NCBI GenBank assembly: GCA_002049455.2
Contig: KV919078.1
Span: 23,534 to 87,533 of the forward strand
Source: Porphyra umbilicalis
Lineage: Eukaryota; Rhodophyta; Bangiophyceae; Bangiales; Bangiaceae
Direction of reading: 5' to 3'
DNA: 64,000 nucleotides
Positions 56,091 to 64,000 of the stretch are shown here, piece after piece. Numbering within the stretch: position 1 is the stretch's first letter; the number at the start of each line of letters is the position of its first letter. Position numbers and translations under genes: made by a program. The notes below the pieces were generated by a model. The model ran no database searches. It was not told where the DNA came from and saw only the letters and a list, made by a program, of their open reading frames with translations.

Positions 56091-56807
56091 ATTCCAGGCA
56101 CGTGCGTGCAATACCCTGGCCTTCAGGGCGGTGGCGCGCTCGGCGACGCATCGATACCGGGCACGCCGGCCGGCTCCATAGCCGCGAGCGCGCACGGGGG
56201 CACGTACAGCCACGCTGCCGTGGCGGGGAGAATGTGGGGCGGGGAAAGGGGTGCCGCCGCCGGCACCGCAGCGGCGGCGGCCCGCCGGCGTCGCGCGACG
56301 CCCACAGGAGGGGCTGTCACTCCGCCGCGCAGCGCACCTGCGCACGGCGGGCAGGGTGGCCGACACGGCGCACGGGCGGGCGGGTGGGACTGATCGCCGC
56401 GCGATGGGGCGCCTCCAACCGCGCCGCTAGGCGGCGTCAGCAACCGCCGACGCGCCGCCGCAACAGAAGACGGCGCGCAAGCACGATCACCCGCGGGTCA
56501 TCGTGGGCGCGTCGAACCCCGGAAGTCGCTGCGCGCGGTCGCCGCGCGCAACTCGGGGCGGTGGGGGGGGGCAGAGGGGCAGACGCCGTCCGGGCCCTGT
56601 GACCCTTGTGGCAGGAGAGTCCTTCTCAGCCACGTAACTCTATTCGCTTTTTAGCGTCATCGCGACCCTTCCAACGCTGACACGCCCTCAGATCCCTGAG
56701 GACACGAATGCAGACTGCCACCTCTGAAACGGAGATCAAGTCCTGATATCTAAGTATATGTGTGCATCACTACACTTTGAGAGCACCCTGTCCTAAAGGC
56801 CAGGGAA
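56091..56807. mobile_element. 715-bp dispersed element, copy 1
   Basis: The sequence from ATTCCAGGCACGTGCGTGCA to CTAAAGGCCAGGGAA recurs at 57359-58073, with flanks that do not match. Near the ends, CCCTGGCCTTCAGGGCGGTG (56114-56133) pairs with the reverse complement of 56786-56805, CCCTGGCCTTTAGGACAGGG, giving imperfect subterminal inverted repeats. The GC-rich core keeps frames open on both strands, but the differences between the copies change amino acids freely, so no protein is claimed. A non-autonomous DNA element is the best guess. Confidence 0.65.
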
Positions 56808-57358
56808 AACCGAAACGTAAACTAATTGCATCATTAATGTAGGCCATGGTGCATGACTTTGTACAATCCATCCGTATTCTGAACGAAGGCGCCAGACAGT
56901 TACAGCTCAGGCCGCCTCGCCCGGTTAGCTGTTGAGGTTCGGCTGCTACAGCGGAGCCGGACTGTATGCCGTCTGAGCAGCGAGCTATGGAGCCCTGCCC
57001 GACTGTCGTCGACGTCTGCCCGTCTCACAGTGGCCTTAGAAGGCTGCCACACACAGAGTTGGCATGCCAGTAGTATTTACCTGGACTTTAGCACAGGGTA
57101 CCATACACACCCGCACGTTGAAGAATAAGTGTGGCGGTTGACTTGGAAAACTCATTTTTGGTGGCAGTGAACAAATCGACGTAAGGCACTCCAATCGATC
57201 GGGCTCACCGAAATCTCCCGAACCTGCGTGTTGGAATTCGAAGTGCTACTCTCAGGAAAAATATTACCCAGAGTCAACTGATTCCACACATTCTCACGAC
57301 TTTAGAAAACACTGCGCAGCAGGGCCGTAGGCAGCGATTCCGCGCCCATGACTATAGA
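56808..57358. other. Spacer between the two element copies
   Basis: AT-richer sequence of 550 bp (for example GTTTTTGG- and AAAAATATT-type words) with no open frame of note and no visible repeat shared with the flanking elements. Confidence 0.5.
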
Positions 57359-58073
57359 ATTCCAGGCACGTGCGTGCAATACCCTGGCCTTCAGGGCGGT
57401 GGCGCGCTCGGCGACGCATTGACACCGGGCACGCCGGCCGGTTCTATGACCGCGAGCGCGCACGGGGGCACGTACAGCCACGTTGCCGTGGTGGGGGGGG
57501 CGTCGGGCGAGGAAAGGGGTGCCGCCTCCGCCACCGCAGCGGCGGCGGCCCACCGGCGTCGCGCGGCGCCCACGGGCGAGGCCGTCACTCCGCCGCGCAG
57601 CGCACCTGCGCACGGCGGGCAGGGCGGCCGACACGGCGCACGGGCGGGCGGGTGGGACTGATCGCCGCTTGACGAGGCGCCTGTAACCGCGCCGCTAGAT
57701 GGCGTCAGCAACCGCCGACGCGCCGCCGCAACAGAAGACGGCGCACAGGCACGATCACCCGCGGGTCATCGTGGGCGCGTCAAGCCCCGGAAGTCGCTGC
57801 GCGCGGTCACCGCGCGCAATTCGGGGCGGTAGAGGGGGCACGGGGGCAGGCGCTGTCCGGGCCCAGTGACCCCTGTGGCAGGACAGTCCTTCTCAGCCAC
57901 GTAACTCCATTCGTTTTTAGCGTCATCGCGACCCTTCTAACACTGACACGCCCTCAGATCCCTGAGGACACGAATGCAGGCTGCCACCTCTGAAACGGAG
58001 AGCAAGTCCCTTGATCTAAGTATATGTGTGCATCACTACACTTTGAGAGCACCCTGTCCTAAAGGCCAGGGAA
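57359..58073. mobile_element. 715-bp dispersed element, copy 2
   Basis: Same orientation as copy 1 at 56091-56807, roughly nine in ten bases the same by eye, with substitutions spread evenly and a few one- to three-base indels. Flanks are unrelated: TATAGA before, TATTCTAAGCC after. The same subterminal CCCTGGCCTT/AAGGCCAGGG pairing is present. Two separate insertions of one family are more likely than a single tandem duplication because the 550-bp spacer is not repeated. Confidence 0.65.
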
Positions 58074-60580
58074 TATTCTAAGCCCTGTACCTCGGTTCGA
58101 CCGACCTCAAAAAAGTTAGATTTCTAAAGTCAACGGCCTGTAGTTGCCTGTTCCAGTCCCCTGCTTGTCTTTTGACCATGGAAAGAAGCGCACAGGTCCG
58201 CCCGACCATCGTACGAGTTTGCTCGAGGTGGCGACGTCTTCATCGTCCGTACGGTCCGCGGGAGCAGATCGTGTTTAAAAAGGTACGTGAGGGCAGGTGC
58301 GGTGTTTGTGGGGTCGTGAGGGCGGGTTGACCGGGGCGGATGTGGTCACGTGCTCACAAGTTTTTGGGACTTGAAGAAAAGGTGGCTTCAGAGGCCTGAG
58401 AGAGCGTTTTCCTTTCAAACGTTCTCCGCGGGCTATCGCGTCGCCGTGCATGAGCATCTCGAGTTGTTGGGGGAGGCCGCCGCCGCCGCCACGGCATCGG
58501 CGGCGGCGGGCACGGGGGTGAGGGTGGGCAAGGGGGGGGGGTGGACCACCGATGTGCCGGCAACCCCCGGGGGGGGCCGTGGGCTCCGTAGGGAAGGCGC
58601 GCCTGGGGGGGACTCCGCGCCGCCACGCTCGTTGGGCACCCGCCGATGGATGGGGGGGGCGGGGGGGAGGGAGGGGAAGCGCCGCCGCGGGGGCGGTGGC
58701 TGTGGTGCCCGTGGCGCGCGCCGGCGGCGGCGGGTGAGGGGCAGATGAACGGCGACAATGACATGGGCGGGCTTACCGACGGCACGGGCGGGATTGCCGA
58801 CGCGCGGGCGGGTTTGTCGACGGCGCGGGCGGGCTTGACGACGTTGCGGCCACGGACGTGGCGGCTGCACGACCGCGAGGGGGGTGGCGTCCATACTGAC
58901 GGCGGCGGGACTCGTCGACATGGCCGTCACGCGGGTGGAGACGGTGTGAGGGGGCCCCCCGCGGCGGGGGCGGCGGCCGCGCTCGGCTGACCCCTGCACC
59001 GCGTGCCGTGGTACGGCGGGTTGTGGGCGCCCGAGAGGGAGGCCTTTGCGGCCGCCTTGACCGAAGTGATACAGGCGTAAGCGCCGCCGGTGGGGGGGGG
59101 GTGCGCGTGCCCGCCGCCGCCTGGGTCGCATTGGGCACCGTTCCGGAGCCCGCCGGCGGGCGGGGCAGCCATGCCCACGGGCACCGCCGCGGTGCGTCAC
59201 GAATGCGATCAGCTGCCGGGTGGAGGATGCGCAGCTGGCATGCCGCGAGTCGTCGGTGGCATCTAAAGCCACCGCCGCCGCCACCGCCGCTACCGCCGCC
59301 GTCGTCCGTGCCGTTGCCGCCGCCGCGGCAGCGCCCCCGCCCCGCCAACACGGCATCGGCGGTCGCGCGGTCGCGCCCGACCGCCGCTACGGCGGACGCC
59401 GGCCCATCACCGCCGCCGCCACCCGCGGTGGGGTGCAGACGAGGCACCCTCTGCCGCGCGTGGACGTGCACGCAGCTGGGGTCGGGGAACCGCCCCCGTG
59501 GCGCCCGGCGCCTGGAGGCTTCGTTCCGGCGGGCAGCCACCCCGCTTTAGCTTCCTCCGTCGCCCTTTGAGGGTGCGTGCCTGCCAGCGGTCTGTGGCGG
59601 CCACCTGGGTGGCCGATAGTGGTGCAACGTCTCTGACGCACCCCACCCCCTTGCAGCGGCGGCGGGGAGGTGGGCGCCACCCCGCCGGTCGAGATGCGGT
59701 GGGGCCTATCGGGCGTACCACCCGCTGTCCGCGGTGCTCCAGCGACCGCGGTGCTCCAGCGACCGCGCGTCTGCGAGGGCACGGCGGCAGCAGCGGCGGG
59801 CCGCAGCGGCCGCCGCGGCGCGCGCGAGGGTACACTGTTGGCGGCGGCTCGGTGGGGGAGCAGTGATGCGGTGGGTGCCGCTGCCGACGGCCGCGCCGGT
59901 GCGGAGGGTGAGGGGCCTGCCCGTGGCGGCACCCGGCTGGTGCACGTGGTCACAGGAGGGGGGGGGGGGTCGGCGCCCCCCGCGGTCGACCCGCTGCGTC
60001 GCCCCCAGTTGGGCGGTCGGCTGCGGAGGAGATGGCGAAGTAGTGGGCTCCAGTGGTGGCCGTGTTGCGGCCTTCGTGAGGAAGGGATGGACAGACGAGG
60101 AGACTATTGTCACTGAACGGCCTCCACAAATGAGGCAGAAAATCTATAGCGAGTCAGAAAATCGCTTCCGTGCGACGGAAAATGCCGCAGGTGCTGCACT
60201 TGACGTCATGGCGGCCTGCTGGCTCTTTCGTGGTGTGAAAATAATTTGAAGGTTCCCAAGTCCAGGGTATTTTCGCGCACGTGCGTTCAGTTATATTAAA
60301 TACAAGTCGAGCAATGTTACGTTCGACCTGAACGCTCCAGCGTTTGTCCACCACAGCCCGCCATCGTTCCTCCCGCCCGCCCTCTTCCGATCCCCTCCCG
60401 CTCCCCTTCGCACGGCTCCCCCCCGCACATCCCCTCCCGTCCTTCCTTTTCCGTCCCCCCCCCACTTGGTCGGTCGTCATCCGCTCCCCCCCTCAGCCCC
60501 TCCAAACCCCCCCTCTCCAACTCCGCGCCCCACCAGCGCTGCGCTGCCGGCACGTAGCGTGCACGTGTGGGCCAAAGGGT
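58074..60580. other. Repeat- and GC-rich region without a supported gene
   Basis: 58074-58440 is mixed-composition sequence. 58440-60100 is GC-rich with long open frames on both strands that translate to Pro/Arg/Ala-rich peptides. One short phrase, HRVPWYGGLWAPEREAFAAA, then LTEVIQA and a stop (about 58998-59080), has protein-like composition and could be a gene remnant. A 21-bp repeat lies at 58760-58841 and a 17-bp unit (GTGCTCCAGCGACCGCG) is doubled at 59732-59766. 60120-60340 is AT-richer (GTTATATTAAATACAAG near 60290) and probably serves as promoter for the SANT gene. Confidence 0.4.
58760..58841 (+). repeat. 21-bp degenerate tandem repeat, about four copies
   Basis: The unit is near CGACGGCACGGGCGGGATTGC. 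In one frame it gives a repeated (T/A)(D/R)(G/A)-G-G/L-type heptad (GGLTDGTGGIADARAGLSTA). No gene is established around it. Confidence 0.6.
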
Positions 60581-61341
60581 ATGGCCCTGGCAGCTCTGAT
60601 CGTGCGTGATACCGAGGACGAGGCGAAGGGGGGACGGACGCAGGGTGCGGGGCGAGGGGGGAGGGAGGGGGCTGGGGGGGCGGGGGGGGACGGGGGGAGT
60701 CTGAATGTCACTCGCTGCAATAGAAGGGACGTGGTGACCACCCCCCGTGCGGCCGCCGCGCTAGGCGGCAGCGCCAGCGGGCCGGCCGCTCCGGAATTGT
60801 CGGCGGAGCCCCCGCCACCGTCGCCGTCACCGTCGCCCGGAAGCAGAAACGTGGGGCGCACACATCGGTGGCGGCCGCGGCGGCGGCGGCGGTGGCGGCG
60901 ACCACTGTGCGCGGCGGCGGCCGCAGCGACCGCGCTCGCGGTAGTGGCCGGCAGGGACTCGGGCCCGCTCGTGGCGGCTGGCCCACGGCGGGCCAAGCGG
61001 AGGCGTCTTGGCACGGGCGCGGGCGCGGCGTCGGCTGGTGCGGCACCGCTATCTGCTTTACGCGCGCCGGCAGCACCGGCAACGTCGGCAGCCGCCACTG
61101 CCGCCGCCGCGGCCGCCGCCGCTGCTGCAGCCATGCCTGTCCCGTGCTCGCCGCTGGGCCCGCCGCTGTCGGAGCTCCAGTCGGGCGGCGGTACTGCCGG
61201 TAGTGCCGACGCTGACACCGTCGCAGTTTCCTTCGCCGGCACTTGCCTGAGGGAGAAAGCCGCCGGGAGTGGCGGCGGTGACGGTGGAGGCACCAGTGGC
61301 AGCAGCGGCAGCAGCTGCAACAGCTGCAGCAGCGGCACCGT

Positions 61342-61376
<35 letters not shown>

Positions 61377-62356
61377 GCAGCGGCCGTGGTGAGGGGCGCA
61401 GTTACAGTACTGGTGGCGGCGACAGCAGCGGCCGCACTAGTGGCGGCGACAGCAGCGGCCGCAGCGCGGAAGGGAGTGAAAGCGACGGCGGCAGCACCGA
61501 CGACAGCTACAGTGATGACAGCAGCGCCCGTGGCGGCGGCACCGACGGCACAGACGGTGATGGGAGCGCCTTCCACCCCCTCGACCCCTGCCGCCCGCGG
61601 TGGGAGGCCAACCTCGCTACCATCCCCGACCTGCAGCGGTCCCCTGAGCGACTAGTCGACCCGCCCGCCGCTTTCGCCGCCGCCCGCATGGCAGTGACGT
61701 GGACGACCGACGAGCGGGCGACCTTCCTCGCCCTCCACTGGGCGCACGGCAAGGACTGGCGGCGCGTTGCGGCGGGGCTGCCGTCGAAGTCCATCCCCGA
61801 CGTGGTGCGGCACTACTACGACGCCAAAGTGCTGCTCGGCCTCGGCACGCGCCTCACCGCGTCGGCTGGCGACACACCCGCCGAGCGGGCGGCGACGTTT
61901 GCGCGCCTAGCGGCAATACCGCTGTCCGAGGCGCGCGGCGCGGTCCGGCCGGGCTCGAATCGCGCCCGCGTCGGGGGCAGGTGGTGGCGGTTGCGCCTGT
62001 CAATAGCCAGCCATGTCAACCGCAGACTACCGGAGGGAGGGGGGCGGGGGGATGCCCCACTGCCGCCCCCCCCCGACAACAACGCCTCCTGCTGTGTGTT
62101 GGACTCCGACGGCGAACCCTGCTTCTTCATGCGTAATGGGGAGCTGTGGGAGATCCTGTACCACATCTTTCGGTACAAAGACGAGCCCGACCCGCCGCCC
62201 GACCCGCCCGGCGCGCGGGCCTTCCCGATTTCTCTCGGCCCCTACTTTTGGGTGTGGTATAAGTGTGTGCGCGTGCCGCCGGGGATGGTCCCGCCGCCGC
62301 GGGCGGCCGCCGCCCGTCCTCGGCGGCCGCTGGCCCACTCCATGGGCCCGTGTTAG
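60581..62356 (+). CDS. SANT/Myb-like domain protein with Ser-rich region
   Basis: 591 residues from the ATG at 60581 (MALAALIVRDTEDEAKGG); the frame is open further upstream but that part is Pro-rich leader sequence. Residues ~20-240 are Ala/Gly/Arg-rich, ~240-335 are Ser/Gly/Asp-rich with a run of Ser coded by AGC repeats and DSSGR motifs. At residues ~372-420 lies a SANT domain: VTWTTDERATFLALHWAHGK, DWRRVAAGLPSKSIPDVVRH, YYDAK. The three bulky positions (W, W, Y) and the H-Y-Y end resemble SANT domains of corepressor and chromatin proteins more than DNA-binding R2R3 Myb repeats. The C-terminal ~130 residues (WWRLRLSIASHVNRRLPEGG, CCVLDSDGEPCFFMRNGELW, AFPISLGPYFWVWYKCVRVP) look folded but are not recognised. 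Likely nuclear. No frame break. Confidence 0.7.
61345..61374 (+). repeat. (AGC)n trinucleotide tract coding for poly-Ser
   Basis: About ten AGC codons in a row inside the SANT gene, flanked by GGC/AGC mixtures. It is expected to vary in length between individuals. Confidence 0.95.
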
Positions 62357-62823
62357 TCCCGTTGATCAGAGTCCGCCGGGTGTTTGCGTTCTCCTCCCTC
62401 CTCGCCGTCTCGCTTCCACTCCCCGTGCTACCCCTCCACTGCGTTCCCCCTGTCGAAATGTATGGCAGTCCCTTTCCCCCTCCATGGCTACGGCGGTGTG
62501 CTCACTGCCGGCTGGCGCGGGCGAACCCCGGGGGCCCTCTATGGGTGCGCCTCCGCGGACAGCAGCGACGGCAGCGGTGGTGGCGGCTGCAGCGGCTGTG
62601 GCGGCGAGGGCGCCGGCAGGGACGAGGGCGTCAGTTGCCTGCCCACGTTCCCCCCCCCCCCGGCACCTCCCTCCACTGACGCGCCCGCCCAGCCGTCGGC
62701 CGCTGCGTGTGGTACTTGCATGTCACGGTTCATCCGGAAACTATTACGCAACTGCATGCTCTGGCGATTGTTCGCCCTGAGGAAAGCCTGATCCAGAGGC
62801 TGCCAAAATACGTCCGATCCATG
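62357..62823. other. 3' region of the SANT gene
   Basis: Moderate GC. Frames are short or Pro/Gly-rich. No gene is supported. Confidence 0.4.
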
Positions 62824-63921
62824 TCATGCCGCGATGGGAGAAAAGTCCGAAGGCGGTGCATACAATATGAAGGACGTCCAGCCGAGCACGTCGGCCGAGG
62901 CCGTCCCGCTGGACATGTACAGCCGTTCTCCCAAAAATCCCGCACTCCAACTGTTGCAAAAGAGTTCCAAATCGGCCTCTGCGGGGTCGTAGAGGCCGAT
63001 TTGGAACTCTTTTACAACTGTTGGAGTGCGGGATTTTTGGGAGAACGGCTGTACTTGGTATCTTTCGCTATTCTTCCATGTATGCCATACGAACGTGTGA
63101 GGACCCGTGTACGGCATGTATCGTTTATTCTTCTTCCTAACGTCACCCGCACATACAGCCGTCCTCCCAATAATCGGCCTCTCTGGCCCTGATCTGCCAC
63201 ATTCTGGGGACTTGAGCGTGGAGCGTTCACGCAGTGACCTACGAAGAAACGCCCCCAGCTTGTCACCAGCGGATAGAAACTCACCAGAACCATCATGGCG
63301 GGAAGTCGAAGGACCCCCATGATCCCTCTGTAGGTAGGCGCCACCAAGGAGATGGTCGCCAACAAACAGTTCAACGGCGACATGGCAACCTCCATCAGCC
63401 ACAACCAAAGAATGGATGCTTACGTCGCTACCGCCACTCGGGGGTATGGCGGGCTGGCCAACAATGTAAACAGGGGCAGGACAAAGGTGGTGAGTGAATG
63501 CGAGCTGCCCGGGCTCCGTCTGCTGGCGCAGGACGCTCCCTTCGCCAGTCTGGCAGGAAAATATGAATAGCACGATGCCGAGAGCAATAACACTGCTGGA
63601 GGGCCCTCTCCCCCCCAATTGTCTTTCTAAACGATGCAGAAGGCCATTAAGGGCCTTGGATTGCCATCTCGTTCTTCTGCCAAGAAAGTTTCTCCTCGTC
63701 TGCCAACAAGGACACACGCCTCGTGGACGACGAACCGCGGGTCGGGGACCTACCACTGGGTGTTCGCATTCTTCTCCGACAAAGGCTCCTTTGTAGTGCG
63801 GCAGCAGCAAGCGCGGTTTGTGTGAGGCCGGTCTTGGCAACCGTGCGCATTGGCCAAGGATAGGGGTGGACAAGAAATATTGGGTACATACTGTAGGCAC
63901 AAATATATACGTGTGCCGCAC
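62824..63921 (-). CDS. Long hypothetical open frame in lower-GC DNA
   Basis: 365 codons (MRHTYIFVPTVCTQYF ... PPSDFSPIAA) without a stop in DNA of roughly balanced composition, where such a length is unlikely by chance. Phrases such as VIALGIVLFIFSCQTGEG, PVYIVGQPAIPPSGGSDV and VELFVGDHLLGGAYLQRD look protein-like, but I recognise no family. Against a gene: the frame runs straight through the foldback element at 62918-63053, an overlapping plus-strand frame (62707-63192) is also open, and a second minus-strand frame (63012-63404) codes for a hydrophobic peptide (PLNCLLATISLVAPTYRGIM). It may be an element-borne relic. Confidence 0.25.
   Translation of the reverse strand: MRHTYIFVPTVCTQYFLSTPILGQCARLPRPASHKPRLLLPHYKGAFVGEECEHPVVGPRPAVRRPRGVCPCWQTRRNFLGRRTRWQSKALNGLLHRLERQLGGRGPSSSVIALGIVLFIFSCQTGEGSVLRQQTEPGQLAFTHHLCPAPVYIVGQPAIPPSGGSDVSIHSLVVADGGCHVAVELFVGDHLLGGAYLQRDHGGPSTSRHDGSGEFLSAGDKLGAFLRRSLRERSTLKSPECGRSGPERPIIGRTAVCAGDVRKKNKRYMPYTGPHTFVWHTWKNSERYQVQPFSQKSRTPTVVKEFQIGLYDPAEADLELFCNSWSAGFLGERLYMSSGTASADVLGWTSFILYAPPSDFSPIAA
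62918..63053. repeat. Foldback (long hairpin) element, 63-bp arms
   Basis: The left arm 62918-62980 (TACAGCCGTTCTCCCAAAAA ... ATCGGCCTCT) and right arm 62991-63053 are reverse complements with about two or three mismatches, around a 10-base loop GCGGGGTCGT. A partial relative, TACAGCCGTCCTCCCAATAA followed by TCGGCCTCT, lies at about 63152-63180 with the centre deleted. This fits a foldback MITE family with termini TACAGCCGTYCTCCCAA. Confidence 0.85.
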
Positions 63922-64000
63922 AGTGGGTCACGACCACTTCGGGATGCTGGCGCACCAGCGCCGGTCGTCTCAGCGTGTCTCAACCGGAAACCGTAGTCAC
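63922..64000. other. Right window edge
   Basis: 79 bases with no assignable feature. Confidence 0.4.

Noticed and set aside
56106-57661. 95-codon frame (MQYPGLQGGGALGDA...) shared by both 715-bp elements as a conserved gene
   Set aside because: Differences between the two copies alter amino acids as freely as silent sites and other frames are equally open, so there is no sign of protein selection.
1-64000. tRNA, rRNA, riboswitches, rho-independent terminators, ribosome binding sites
   Set aside because: Scanned by eye for T-loop GGTTCRANTCC words and rRNA signatures with no convincing hit; bacterial-type signals are not expected in this eukaryotic DNA.

Overview
Nuclear DNA of a very GC-rich, nearly intron-free photosynthetic eukaryote. 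The best fit is a bangiophyte red alga of the Porphyra/Pyropia type. This is inferred from four things: a plastid-targeted IspG of clear cyanobacterial type, a secreted Hint (hedgehog/intein) protein, a Golgi-type carbohydrate sulfotransferase, and compact single-exon GC-rich genes. No rRNA, tRNA, CRISPR array or prokaryotic operon was seen.

Layout. 1-20721 is a tandem array of 11 complete, almost identical ~1.88 kb monomers that runs off the left edge. Each monomer carries a decayed copy of a major-facilitator (MFS) transporter gene, and a much better preserved member of that family lies 5 kb further on. The array stops at a ~0.5 kb terminal-inverted-repeat element (20720-21226). Genes follow: NYN/LabA RNase-like protein with an OST-HTH domain (+, 21659-24222), MFS transporter (+, 25566-28448), plastid DUF1995 protein (+, 29890-31168), a gene-poor 5 kb stretch with repeats, secreted Hint protein (+, 36306-37606), RRM protein (-, 38551-39120), MYND-finger protein (-, 39493-41360), a small unknown (+, 42175-42597), ispG (+, 43048-44508), HSDL2-like short-chain dehydrogenase (-, 44958-45917), PaaI-type hotdog thioesterase (-, 46388-47156), a degenerate fructose-1,6-bisphosphatase-like protein (+, 49753-51597), sulfotransferase (-, 52199-53692), a 7 kb repeat-rich stretch holding two copies of a ~715 bp element, a SANT/Myb protein (+, 60581-62356) and a terminal lower-GC stretch with a perfect-looking foldback.

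Frame integrity. ispG, the dehydrogenase, the FBPase-like gene and the SANT gene are open from start to stop. The NYN, MFS, DUF1995, RRM, MYND, hotdog, Hint and sulfotransferase genes each need one or more frame changes. In nearly every case the change falls at a long G or C run, and the array monomers also differ from each other mainly in G/C run length. The simplest reading is homopolymer length error in the assembly, not pseudogenisation, so coordinates of those genes are given as start-to-stop spans across the breaks.

The genes do not form one pathway. They are ordinary neighbours in a eukaryotic genome: plastid isoprenoid synthesis (ispG), plastid biogenesis (DUF1995), cell-wall/secretory functions (Hint protein, sulfotransferase), lipid/acyl metabolism (dehydrogenase, thioesterase) and RNA/chromatin factors (NYN, RRM, MYND, SANT). 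The most unusual items are the transporter-derived satellite and the FBPase homologue that has lost metal ligands and gained an acidic insertion.
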